DNA of 64,000 nucleotides, from the NCBI GenBank assembly GCA_965221075.1, contig OZ244865.1, positions 3,224,001 to 3,288,000 of the forward strand, written 5' to 3'. This DNA is from UBA2970 sp965221075 (lineage in GTDB: Bacteria; Verrucomicrobiota; Verrucomicrobiia; Limisphaerales; AAA164-E04). Position numbers and translations under genes: made by a program. The stretch's first letter is position 1. Every line of letters begins with the position of its first letter. The notes under the pieces were generated by a model. It searched no databases, was not told the DNA's origin, and worked only from the letters and a program-made list of their open reading frames with translations. Positions 50,801 to 59,800 of the stretch are shown in pieces.

Positions 50801-51637
50801 AGCATTTTATTTCACGAGCCTACAAAGTTTTGGGATGAGTCTCCTTCACAGAATTTGTACACAAATTTCCTTGATTATTATTCTCCGGCAAGTTATCAGA
50901 AATATATAGACGTCTTGCCTGCGTTTTGGACTCAGGCCGATCCAGGCCTGGTGGTATTGCCGACAATTAACTATTCTGAAATAGAAAAAGGACTTGAGAT
51001 GGAGTCTGAGAACCATAACCAGTTTCGATATTTTATTAATTATCTTTCTAACACTGCCTACAATGAATCCAGAAAAAACAGGCGTGCAGCGCTGGCCCAA
51101 TTGCATATGGGGCATGATCTCGATTATGAGAAAACACTCGAATATGTATACTACGAAAGATTGATGTCCTACAGATTAAGGGCCTTAAGATCGTTTTCTG
51201 GGAGTCAATGGATTGGAAGTAGGTATAAGTATTATGATTTCAGGGGCCCTGTTGTTTTCTTTGGTTATGGCGATGCTGTAGCACCTGCGGCATGGCCTTC
51301 GATTATTGATCTAACAAAATCATTTATAATGCATGAAGCCAAGACAAATTCGTATTGGAATTTTTATGATAGTTATGATTTTCCACCAGATCTGCAAGAA
51401 GCGTTCATTAATTATGCCGACGATGTAGAAGCCGGCAGGGGCGCTTCGACTTATACACATTATATTCCCGATCCAATTTCTACTCCTGTATCTCAAGAAC
51501 CATTTCATCACTATTACAGCCAAATAGTTTTTAGAAGCTATTTATCGGCAATGCTTGAAACCATGGCGCCGCTCGATTCCGGAAATACACCAAGCATTCA
51601 TAATATGAATGGCATTTTTTATATCATTGGATATTGA
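47891..51637 (+). CDS. Giant secreted PPC/thrombospondin-3-type protein with variable C-terminus (unit 2)
   Basis: 1248 residues with the same start (MKPQQMKTTHVP), the same two hydrophobic segments and the same PPC and Asp-rich repeats as unit 1. It differs by scattered substitutions and one missing Ser (YVSDTDYE for YVSSDTDYE). From about residue 861 it diverges from unit 1, but it stays close to unit 3 until about residue 951 (VTVTNQNYLKIRYQSLIHD). The last 300 residues share only blocks with unit 3, such as LPAFWTQADP, VVLPTINYSEI, YYERLMSYRLRAL, WPSIIDL, PPDLQEAFI and FHHYYSQIVFRSYLSAM. The tail is AT-rich and rich in Tyr, Phe and Asn. The frame stays open although the neighbouring sulfatase is dead. 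Confidence 0.85.
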   Translation: MKPQQMKTTHVPNPDSESECRHPGLLRLLHLQILLMAGFCVNAGSFLIGAVVQTAHRARRSLGAPVPAFASRCLRHTIPALCACACSLATAPADDCEDLALVEPSMLKANELNYRKTGLYRGISPATVTNYSIYQIDTSKITYKTGTLHVYSEEFSEYFTSNYGSVDTYGVLLDSEGCELARNSDSGEDDHFRLSHDYDPGETYYIKIGLERTPQNSALFKLHAYVSDTDYEQIGLIHVDGGESIDKPGEENLYRIDVPKPGILHVITGGFMDTYGSLYKGDKYGRFHESEDSLICENDDVIDLMYDSSNTVLNHFNCYLKRYVEPGTYYVKIRLYSPKETGSYIISTIFEDVDLGASSVISANGLHADSFDKAGAYSNHKAYRIDIQQTGTLSVKLSGDAETRRYLLDSAGNVLESNDDIEPESGRRIVQEVHQGRYYLVMHHSMLDGTGGYGVATSFASPVNYTTVPYDLSLDPDTSYLASIENAGDYSIYRMTVTNQGTLTVYTTGSMDTFGQLLDHSGKELESSDDAIVGFSNFYISRNVEPGTYYVKVRHYSASGTGDYEIVRSSVNSLEDIHSDLDGDGLSRYEEMDLFSYYHLDPLNPDSDGNGTSDGFEDFDNDRVSNKFELNRYDSHPLDAYSLDPNGDISDASWLFLAPMDINSVSSLMNAWDQIQAIDGRSTSLILVSSGQEESLVSSSSRQATTRFVGTTTVNGESHLNFTLDADQTSADHDLYYLASLSIGFYWERVGEVQAGKTNSIPASLFPANQGFFTSGSKWDADEDGLTDGYELLVAGTSPTNPDSAVDLDNDGVPESFLDYSDNLIRDSEDDFDADGLPNLLEYYVRTNPHSSDSDHDGVSDSDEDHNKDFDKNGILDNDEYLIFLEKGKHLNLPKGYSEYTVLLNVEGTEDIQNMDSIEFYLESEGLYLTTVTVTNQNYLKIRYQSLIHDEIALWLLRAGTIWYGSHNAISILFHEPTKFWDESPSQNLYTNFLDYYSPASYQKYIDVLPAFWTQADPGLVVLPTINYSEIEKGLEMESENHNQFRYFINYLSNTAYNESRKNRRAALAQLHMGHDLDYEKTLEYVYYERLMSYRLRALRSFSGSQWIGSRYKYYDFRGPVVFFGYGDAVAPAAWPSIIDLTKSFIMHEAKTNSYWNFYDSYDFPPDLQEAFINYADDVEAGRGASTYTHYIPDPISTPVSQEPFHHYYSQIVFRSYLSAMLETMAPLDSGNTPSIHNMNGIFYIIGY

Positions 51638-51651
51638 GGCTCTACCGACAA

Positions 51652-52348
51652 TCATGCGGGTTATGCGACATGGGGATTGAGCTTGACGAAGGCGAGCTTC
51701 CCGGCGATGTGGAATATGACGGTGCGGATGGTCTTGAAGCAGCGGTAGCCTCTGGCGCGGCGCTTGGCAGACTGGAACAGCCCGTTGAGGGCCTCGATGA
51801 AGCCGTTGGTGCGGCGCGTTCTGGCCCAGGCTGCGATTCCGTGGATGTGATTCCGGATCGTCCTGGCGACGGCCTTCATGGGCTCGTCCTTGGTGCGGTT
51901 CACGTTGGCGCCATTGGTAGAGCATAGCCCTGATTACGTGGATCTGCTTGCGGTTGAGGATCTCCCTCAGCTGCTCCCGGTACATCTAGTCTCAGGCTGT
52001 GCGCTTGCCGACGACGCTGGCCAGGAGCGCATCGAGGTCGGCTCGCTGAGCGGGCTCATAGCGGTCAGGATCCTTGAGCAGCGTCCATCGCAGGCCCTTG
52101 AGATCTGGGTAGAGCTGCAGCTCGATGAGCCAGGTCGCACTCGCGCTGGATAAACCTCAGGTGCGGAAGCTCCTGGTCAGCATATCATGCACCAGATGGA
52201 CGCCCTCGATGTCGCCATGCTCAGAGCGCGCACCCCGACGGATGTCGACATGCACGATCAGCTTGCGCCCGGACTCGTTGAACTCCGGAGCTGTGAAATG
52301 CCAGGGTTCGGACAAGCCGAGGGCAACGGCGAGCAGTTTGTGGTTCAT
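51652..52348 (-). pseudogene. ISL3-family transposase relic
   Basis: On the minus strand the start reads MNHKLLAVALGLSEPWHFTA, like the N-terminus of ISL3-type transposases. A later frame has WKLLKDP-like LKDPDRYEPAQRADLDALLA. The end reads AWARTRRTNGFIEALNGLFQ, then AKRRARGYRCFKTIRT, then IAGKL, the typical ISL3 C-terminus. The pieces lie in different frames with stops between them and an internal deletion, and the total length is about 700 bp against about 1.2 kb for an intact gene. It is present only in unit 2, so it inserted after the amplification or was lost from the others. Confidence 0.8.
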
Positions 52349-52684
52349 AGGGCTATTCTGCGACTGTGCTGTCCAGGGGGCAAATGCCCCCGCAGCGATC
52401 CTCCGAGGCCGAGGCCACGGCCATCTCTACTGCAGGGGGGCACTGCCCCCTGCACACCGGGACCACTTTGAGCAGGGAAATGAAGCCAAGCATATGGCGT
52501 AGCCTGTCTGTGTCTATGGGGCCGAGTTGACATGGCTAGTGCCAACTACGGCTGTCTGCACAGCACAAGCCCAAACGATTATCAGTAGAGATTTGACATC
52601 AATCGTGCACTGGCAGGATTCGCAGTATGTCAGGCCTCAAGTGCTAGAGCTTTTTTCCAAAATGGCCCACAGGACACTGCGAGC
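52349..52684. other. Spacer before alr, unit 2, with two GC-rich hairpins
   Basis: Holds two perfect inverted repeats: GGGGGCA/TGCCCCC (52376-52391, 2-nt loop) and TGCAGGGGG/CCCCCTGCA (52431-52454, 6-nt loop). They could be transcription terminators or ends of the ISL3 element. The 3' part (CATCAATCGTGCACTGG, TCAGGCCTCAAG) matches the pre-alr spacers of units 1 and 3. Confidence 0.5.
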
Positions 52685-53788
52685 GTGAACCGACGGCCCC
52701 TTCTCACCATCGACCTGGGAGCCCTACGGGAGAACTACCTCCGCCTGCGCCGGATGGCGGCACCTGCCCGGTGCGCCTGCGTGGTCAAGGCCGACGCCTA
52801 CGGCCTGGGTGCCGGGCGGGCCGTCACGGCACTGCGTGAGGCCGGCTGCCAGGACTTCTTCGTGGCCACCCTTGACGAAGGCCTCGCCCTGAGGGGTCTT
52901 CTGGGCCCGGGGCCCCGGATAAGGATCCTCAACGGCATCCCCCGTGGGTCCGCCGAGGAGTTCCTCGAGAGTCGACTGGATCCGGTCCTCAACCACCTGG
53001 AGGAGGTGAGGGAGTGGAGCCGGTGCGCCCGGCGGACGGGGAGACGCCTCCCAGGCCTCCTCCACCTCGACACCGGCATGTCGCGGCTGGGCCTCCCCGC
53101 CCGGGAGCAGCGGATCCTTCGGGAGGATCCCTCCCTGCTGGAGCCCCTCAGGTTGGCGCTGGCGATGAGCCATCTGGCCCACGGCGCCGATCCCGTCCTT
53201 TCCGGGGACCAGAGGCGCGCCTTCGAGGAGGCCCGCGCACCCTGGAAGCGCGTCCCGGCCAGCCTGGCGAACTCCGAGGGGATCCTCCTGGGTAGGGAGT
53301 TCCACTACCAGATGGCGCGTCCCGGGATCGCCCTCTACGGCGGCCTTGCCCCCTTCCGGGAGGTGGCCTCGCTGCAGGCCCCGGTGATCCAGGTGCGCGA
53401 TGTGCCGGCCGGAGCGGCTGTCGGCTACGACGGGACCTGGAAGGCCTGCGGGCCCGCACGCATCGCCACCATCCCGGTGGGCTACGCCGACGGCCTGATC
53501 CGCTCGTGCAGCAACCGGGCCGCCGCCTGGATTGGGGAGCGCCGGGCCCCGGTGGCGGGGCGGATCTCCATGGACCTGGCCACTCTGGACGTCACCGGCA
53601 TCCCCGGGGTGCGCCCCGGCACGCCCGCCACCCTCCTGGGAGGGCCCGCCACCCTCCAGGACCTCGCCCGGGCCTCCGGGACCATTCCCTACGAGATCCT
53701 CGTCTCGCTGGGTAGAGGACGCTTCACCCGGCGCTACCTTCCGCCCGTCGAAGCCTGCGGCAGATCCCCCGGGAGCCGCTCTCCATGA
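52685..53788 (+). CDS. alr: Alanine racemase (unit 2, intact)
   Basis: A 367-residue PLP enzyme that converts L-alanine to D-alanine for peptidoglycan. The PLP-binding K35 lies in CVVKADAYGLGAG. The second catalytic residue, Y267, lies in PVGYADG, followed by GRISMD. The start is the GTG at 52685 that is shared by all three copies. The frame is complete and the catalytic residues are intact, so it can be functional. Its last 65 bp overlap the 3' end of lpxA on the other strand. Confidence 0.93.
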   Translation: MNRRPLLTIDLGALRENYLRLRRMAAPARCACVVKADAYGLGAGRAVTALREAGCQDFFVATLDEGLALRGLLGPGPRIRILNGIPRGSAEEFLESRLDPVLNHLEEVREWSRCARRTGRRLPGLLHLDTGMSRLGLPAREQRILREDPSLLEPLRLALAMSHLAHGADPVLSGDQRRAFEEARAPWKRVPASLANSEGILLGREFHYQMARPGIALYGGLAPFREVASLQAPVIQVRDVPAGAAVGYDGTWKACGPARIATIPVGYADGLIRSCSNRAAAWIGERRAPVAGRISMDLATLDVTGIPGVRPGTPATLLGGPATLQDLARASGTIPYEILVSLGRGRFTRRYLPPVEACGRSPGSRSP

Positions 53789-54484
53789 AGCCGATCAGCT
53801 CCCGGCCCGCCGGAGTGGCGGCCGTCCGCGCGGCCTCCTCCAGGGCTCCGGAGAGGGAGCCGGCCCGCCGGAAGAGCAGCCGGTAGAGGCGCTTGATCTC
53901 GCTGCGCTCCTCCTCGGGCATGCCGGCCCGCCGCAGCCCCACCAGGTTGAGACCGGCCAGCTCGTTGACATTGCAGGCCGTCAGGAGGGGGGGCAGGTCC
54001 TGGCTCATGGCCGTCAGCCCCTGCAGCATGGCCAGGCGCCCGATGCGCACCCACTGGTGGACGCTGGCGTTGCCTCCGAGCACCGCGCCGTCCCCCACCC
54101 GGCAGTCGTGCCCCACATGGCTCCCGGCCATGAGCAGGCACCCAGTACCCACCACCGTCTCCCCTTCCCGGGCCGAGGCGTGGATGGTCGCATGCTCCCG
54201 GACGACGTTGCCGTCCCCGATCACCAGGCGGGCCGGACCGCCCCGGTAGCTCCTGTCCTGGGGCGCCCCTCCGACCACGCAGCCGGATGCAGCACGTTGT
54301 TCCTTCCGATCCGGGTCTGGCCGGCCACATAGACGTGGGGCCCGATGCAGCAGCCGTCGCCAATTTCCACCTCCCCCTCGATCACCGCGTAGGGGCCAAT
54401 CCTCACATCCCTCCCCAGCGACACTCCATCGCCCACCAGGACGGTCGGATGCCGTCCCTCGATGCCGTGGGGTAAGCTGCTCAC
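53724..54484 (-). pseudogene. lpxA: lpxA pseudogene (unit 2)
   Basis: Starts at the same GTG as the intact copy (VSSLPHGIEGRHPTVLVGDG). A lost base near 54288 (CCGGATGCAGC against CCGGGGTGCAGC in unit 3) shifts the frame after NNVLHP. The 3' part from MVGGAPQDRSYRGG is open. In it 19 codons are missing between two GDG repeats (GVILANGVLLGGHVEVGDG absent), removing more than a full hexapeptide coil next to the catalytic AGSHVGHDC. Confidence 0.9.
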
Positions 54485-54966
54485 ATCCGGTCCCCGGCTG
54501 TTGAGGATCCGGCCTCCTCCCGGAACCGGCCCGGCTCCCGCCCGGAGAGGCGGGGGCCGGGAGCCTCCGGACCGGCGACGTAGCGGGCGAACTCGTGGAC
54601 GCGGTGGGGGGGCACGCGCGCCTTGATCTCGGCGTGAGCTCCGGAGTACTCCAGCCGGTCGATCTTGTTTTAGACCGTCAGGACGGGCTTGCTTCCGGCC
54701 CCGATCTCGGCGAGAGCCGACTCCACCGCGCGGATCTGCTGCTCGGCCTCGGGATGGCTTACGTCGACCACGTGGATCAGGAGATCCGACTCGACCACCT
54801 CCTCCAGGGTGGCCTTGTTGGCCTTCACCAGACAGTGGGGAAGCTGGCGGATGGCGGAATCGAGGATGGCGAAGAGGCGATCCCCACCGGGAGCCCCCGA
54901 TCCGGCCAGACGGCGCAACAGGTTGGACTTTCCGGCGTTGGTGTACCCAATCAGGGAAGCCTGGGA
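54481..54966 (-). pseudogene. hflX: hflX pseudogene fragment (unit 2)
   Basis: The GTPase-domain half of HflX, a ribosome-splitting GTPase. The P-loop is intact (LIGYTNAGKS), but an in-frame deletion of about 20 codons removes the DTVGF (G3) segment. A TAA replaces the Cys before NKIDRL, and a second deletion between two RLE repeats removes the rest of the G domain. The N-terminal half of the gene is absent; the sequence passes directly into the sulfatase of unit 3. The stop overlaps the lpxA GTG by 4 bp (GTGA). Confidence 0.85.
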
Positions 54967-54998
54967 CCAGAGGCGGCGTCAGCGGCGATCCGCCCTGC

Positions 54999-56321
54999 AT
55001 GGTGGTGGTCATCGTCGACGATATGGGCTGGGGCTACCTCTCCTGCTTCGGAAGCCGCGAGGGCTCCACCCCGAACATCGACCGGCTGGCCGCCGAGGGG
55101 ATCCGCTTTTGCCAGTTCTACGTGAACTCCCCCATCTGCTCCCCCTCGCGCACCGCCCTGTCCACCGGACAGCACCCCCAGCGCTGGAACATCCACTCCT
55201 ACCTGGGCAGCCGGGACCTAAACCGCAGGCGGGGCAACGCCCAGTGGCTGGCTCCCTCCGCCCCCATGCTGGCCCGCTCGTTGCAGCAGGCGGGCTACAC
55301 CACCGGGCACTTCGGGAAGTGGCACATGGGAGGCCAGCGCGACGTGGACGACGCCCCGGAGATCGCCGCCTACGGCTTCGACGCCTCGCTGACCAACTTC
55401 GAGGGGATGGGACCCAAGCTGCTTCCCCTGACATTGCGCCCCGGCGACCGGGCCCCCAAGCGGATCTGGGAGAAGACCGAGATCCTGGGCGGGGGGCACC
55501 GCTGGATGCTGCGCAGACACATCACCCAGGGCTTCGTGGACGAGGCCCTGGACTTCATCGCCAGGGCGCGCGACGAGGGGAGGCCCTTCTACGTCAACCT
55601 CTGGCCCGACGACGTCCACGGCCCCCTGTGGCCCCCGGCGGAGCGGTGGAACGGCGATGTCCGGGAGCGCTACCTGGCGGTCCTGGAAGCCATGGACGCC
55701 CAGCTGGGAGTCCTCTTCGACGCCGTGCGCGGCGACCCAGTACTAGCGCAAAGCACCCTGATCCTGGTGTGCAGCGACAACGGCCCGGCCCGGGGGCAGG
55801 GCCGCGCCGGGTCTTTCCGGGGCTACAAGGCCCAGCTCCACGAGGGAGGGATCCGCTCCCCTCTGGTGGCCTGGGGGCCGGGCCTGGTGGAGGGAGCGGG
55901 AACGGTCAACAAGGAGTCGGTTCTCTCGGCCATGGATCTGGTCCCCACCCTGCTGGAGCTGGCCGGAGCGGACCCGCCCCCCGGCGCGGCCTACGACGGC
56001 GAGGCCCTGGCGGACACCCTGCTGGGCCGGAGCCGGGACTCCCGCCGGGCCCCGCTGTTCTTCCGGCGGCCGCCCGACCGGGACGCCTTCTACGGGACGG
56101 ACGACCTCCCCGACCTGGCCATGCGCCAGGGCCCCTGGAAGCTGCTCTGCGAGTACGACGGCAGCCGGCCCGAGCTCTACCACCTGGGCGAGGATCCGGG
56201 CGAGGCCCGCAGCCTGGCCGACCGGCATCCGTCCCGGGTCCGGGCCATGTACCGGGAGCTGGCGGCCTGGCACCAGGCCATGCCCGCGGACCGGGGAGCC
56301 GAGCTCGCCTCGGACCGCTAG
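54999..56321 (+). CDS. Sulfatase without signal peptide (unit 3)
   Basis: A 440-residue frame that matches the unit 1 enzyme from MVVVIVDDMGWG to the last residue. The formylglycine motif is at C47-S-P-S-R, and all later motifs (FGKWHMGG, CSDNGPARGQG) are present. The first 20 codons, which encode the signal peptide, were replaced by the hflX fusion. The ATG at 54999 is internal in the parent gene and has no good ribosome site. The product, if made, would stay in the cytoplasm, where it would not reach polysaccharide substrates; probably a non-functional copy in decay. Confidence 0.75.
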   Translation: MVVVIVDDMGWGYLSCFGSREGSTPNIDRLAAEGIRFCQFYVNSPICSPSRTALSTGQHPQRWNIHSYLGSRDLNRRRGNAQWLAPSAPMLARSLQQAGYTTGHFGKWHMGGQRDVDDAPEIAAYGFDASLTNFEGMGPKLLPLTLRPGDRAPKRIWEKTEILGGGHRWMLRRHITQGFVDEALDFIARARDEGRPFYVNLWPDDVHGPLWPPAERWNGDVRERYLAVLEAMDAQLGVLFDAVRGDPVLAQSTLILVCSDNGPARGQGRAGSFRGYKAQLHEGGIRSPLVAWGPGLVEGAGTVNKESVLSAMDLVPTLLELAGADPPPGAAYDGEALADTLLGRSRDSRRAPLFFRRPPDRDAFYGTDDLPDLAMRQGPWKLLCEYDGSRPELYHLGEDPGEARSLADRHPSRVRAMYRELAAWHQAMPADRGAELASDR

Positions 56322-56892
56322 CCCACGCACGCCGGAACAGGCCTGGCCGATCGCTTGCGGGCGGTCCTCAAGCGAACCGAGCCCACGCAAGCCCGTTTCT
56401 CGCCAGGAGGGCTCCGCGACTGGCTGCCGCACGAGATCGCGGCGCTGCGAGGCCCTGGACGCCAGCGCCCGAGCGCTGGATACCCGCCATCCTTGACCGG
56501 TCTGGGGTCGCCAGAAACAGCCGCAATTCGGCGATCGAGCGTACATCCCCGAGGCCCGATGCCAGAGAACAAGCTCGATGCCGTTTCCCCTCGGAAACTA
56601 GGAGTCCCCCACGGGGAACCGGCCGTCTTCTCTTCATGGCCTGTTCCCTTCGATTCCATGCGGATGTCCTCCGAAAGGGCTCCCTGTTTCTCCTCGACAT
56701 AAGGGAAGCGGCATCCTGCAATCCCATCTGGAGCCGATTGAAAAGGAGACTGAATCCGGAAGTACCGGAAAGAGCCGTTGATCTACGTTTTGCGTCGGAA
56801 GCCTCCCCAGGAACAGCCTTCCCTGGATCGATCCCGGCGCACATCGAAGGCATGCCACCCCAGTGACGCAACCAGCAGCCCCAGCAGAAACC
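56322..56892. repeat. Conserved spacer, copy 3
   Basis: Nearly identical to 40313-40883, of exactly equal length (571 bp) and with only a few substitutions. This is much closer than either is to copy 2, which suggests recent exchange between units 1 and 3, or faster decay in unit 2. Confidence 0.6.
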
Positions 56893-59800
56893 ATGAAACC
56901 GCAGCAAGTGAAAACAACGCACGTCCCTGCCCAGGATTCCGAAAGCGAATGCAGGAATCCCGGCCTTCTCCGCCTTCTGCTCCTGAAGATTCTCCTGATG
57001 GCGGGAGTCTGCGTCAACGCAGGGAGCTTCCTGATCGGAGCCGTGGCGCAAACCGCCCTTCGGGCAAGGAGGAGCCTTGGGGCTCCGGTTCCGGCGTTCG
57101 CTTCCCGAAACCTGCGCCATACGATTCCTGCCCTCTGCGCCTGCGCATGCAGCCTGGCTACGGCAGCAGCGGACGATTGCGAGGACCTGGCACTGGTTGA
57201 ACCGTCCATGCTCAAGGCAAACGAACTGAACTACCGCAAGACCGGCTTGTACCGCGGCATTTCTCCAGCCACTGTCACCAACTACAGCATCTACCAGATC
57301 GACACCTCGAAGATTACATACAAGACCGGCACATTGCATGTGTATTCGGAAGAATTCAGCGAGTACTTTACAAGCAACTACGGAGCGGTGGACACCTACG
57401 GCGTTCTGCTCGACTCGCAAGGATGCGAGCTGGCCAGGAACAGCGACAGCGGGGAGGACGACCATTTCCGCCTGTCGCACGACTACGATCCCGGCGAAAC
57501 GTACTATATCAAGATCGGATTGGAAAGAACGCCCCAGAATTCCGCACTCTTCAAGCTGCATGCCTATGTGAGCAGCGATACCGACTATGAGCAGATAGGC
57601 CTGATCCACGTTGATGGCGGCGAGTCCATCGACAAGCCAGGCGAAGAGAATCTATATCGCATCGACGTTCCCAAGCCGGGTATTCTGCATGTGATCACAG
57701 GGGGCTTTTCGGATACATATGGCTCTCTGTACCAAGGCGACAAGTACGGAAGGTTCTACGAAAGCGAGGACAGCCTGCTATGCGAGAACGACGATGTGAT
57801 AGATCTGATGTACGACAGCAGCAATACAGTTCTGAACCACTTCAACTGCTATTTAAAAAGATACGTGGAGCCTGGCACATACTATGTCAAGATCAGGCTC
57901 TATTCTCCCAAGGAGACAGGCAGCTATATTATTTCAACCATTTTCGAAGAGTTAGATCTAGGCGCCTCCAGCGTAATTAGCGCCAATGGACTGCATGCGG
58001 ATTCGTTCGACAAGGCAGGAGCCTACAGCAACCACAAAGCATACCGGATCGATATCCAACAGACGGGGACCCTGTCCGTGAAGCTTTCCGGCGATGCGGA
58101 AACTCGAAGGTATCTTCTGGATTCCGCAGGAAACGTGCTTGAATCGAACGACGACATCGAACCGGAAAGCGGAAGGCGGATCGTTCAGGAAGTCCATCAA
58201 GGACGCTACTATCTTGTCATGCACCACTCGATGCTGGATGGAACAGGCGGCTACGGAGTTGCCACTTCCTTCGCCAGCCCTGTCAGCTACACCACAGTCC
58301 CCTACGATCTGTCGCTCGATCCCGACAGCAGCCATCTAGCTTCCATTGAAAATGCAGGCGACTACAGCATATACAGGATGACCGTCACCAACCAGGGAAC
58401 CTTGACCGTGTACACTACCGGCAGCATGGACACATTCGGCCAGTTGCTGGATCACTCGGGCAAGGAGCTGGAATCCAGCGACGACGCAATCGCCGGCTTC
58501 AGCAATTTCTACATCAGCCGGAACGTAGACCCGGGAACCTATTATGTCAAGGTAAGGCACTATTCGGATTCGGGAACGGGAGACTACGAAATAGTCAGAA
58601 GCTCTGTCAATTCGCTCGAGGACATCCATTCGGATCTGGATGGCGATGGACTTTCAAGATACGAGGAAATGCATCTGTTCTCCTACTACCATCTGGATCC
58701 TCTCAACCCAGACAGCGACGGCAACGGAACATCGGACGGATACGAGGACTTCGACAACGATCGCGTCTCCAACAAGTTCGAGATCAACCGGTACGATTCC
58801 CATCCCCTCGATGCGTACAGCCTGGATCCGAATGGCGAGATTACCGACGCATCCTGGCTGTTTCTGGCTCCCATGGACATTAACAGCGTCTCGTCGCTGA
58901 TGAATGCCTGGGACCAGATTCAAGCCATTGATGGTAGAAGCACATCGCTGATCGTGGTATCAAGCGGACAGGAAGAGTCGCTAGTTTCATCCAGCTCACG
59001 GCAGGCGACTACCCGCTTTGTTGGAACAACAACTGTCAATGGCGAATCGCATCTGAATTTCACGCTCGATGCAGATCAAACCAGTGCGGATCACGACTTG
59101 TACTATCTCTCCAGCCTGTCCATTGGCTTCAATTGGGAAAGAGTAGGCGAAGTCCAGGCCGGCAAGACCAACAGCATTCCGGCAAGCCTGTTTCCAGCAA
59201 ACCAGGGGTTCTTCACATCGGGCAGCAAGTGGGATGCGGATGAGGACGGACTGACAGACGGCTTCGAGCTGCTTGTTGCCGGAACAAGTCCTACCAACCC
59301 AGATTCAGCAGCCGATCTGGACAATGACGGAGTTCCGGAATCCTTCCTTGACTATTCCGACAACTTGATTCGGGACTCTGAGGAAGATTTCGATGCAGAT
59401 GGATTGCCAAACCAATTGGAATACTACGTGCGGACCAATCCTCACAGTTCCGATTCGGATCACGATGGAGTCAGTGATAGTGACGAAGACCATAACAAAG
59501 ACTACGACAAAAACGGAATACTGGATTATGATGAATATTATGTTTTCTTAAGCATAGGCAAGCATCTCAAGCTCTCCAAAGGGTACAGCGATCATACCGT
59601 TCTGCTAAATGTGGAAGGAACCGAGGATATCCAGGACATGGATAGCATCGAATTCTATCTTGACAACGAAGGCATGTATCTCACAACTGTGACTGTTACA
59701 AACCAGCATTTCCTGAAAATAAGATATCAAAGCCTAATACACGACCGGGTCGCCAATATGTTGCTGAACTTAGGTAATATAGCTTGGCACAATGCTAATT

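Larger units (their letters stand above)
46411..54966 (+). repeat. Tandem repeat unit 2
   Basis: Second copy of the block: 5'-truncated sulfatase pseudogene, spacer, intact giant protein gene, ISL3 transposase relic, intact alr, damaged lpxA and damaged hflX. The left joint lies within the sulfatase at a position equivalent to about 39391 of unit 1. The right joint is inside hflX, just upstream of its P-loop, where the sulfatase of unit 3 begins. Confidence 0.85.
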
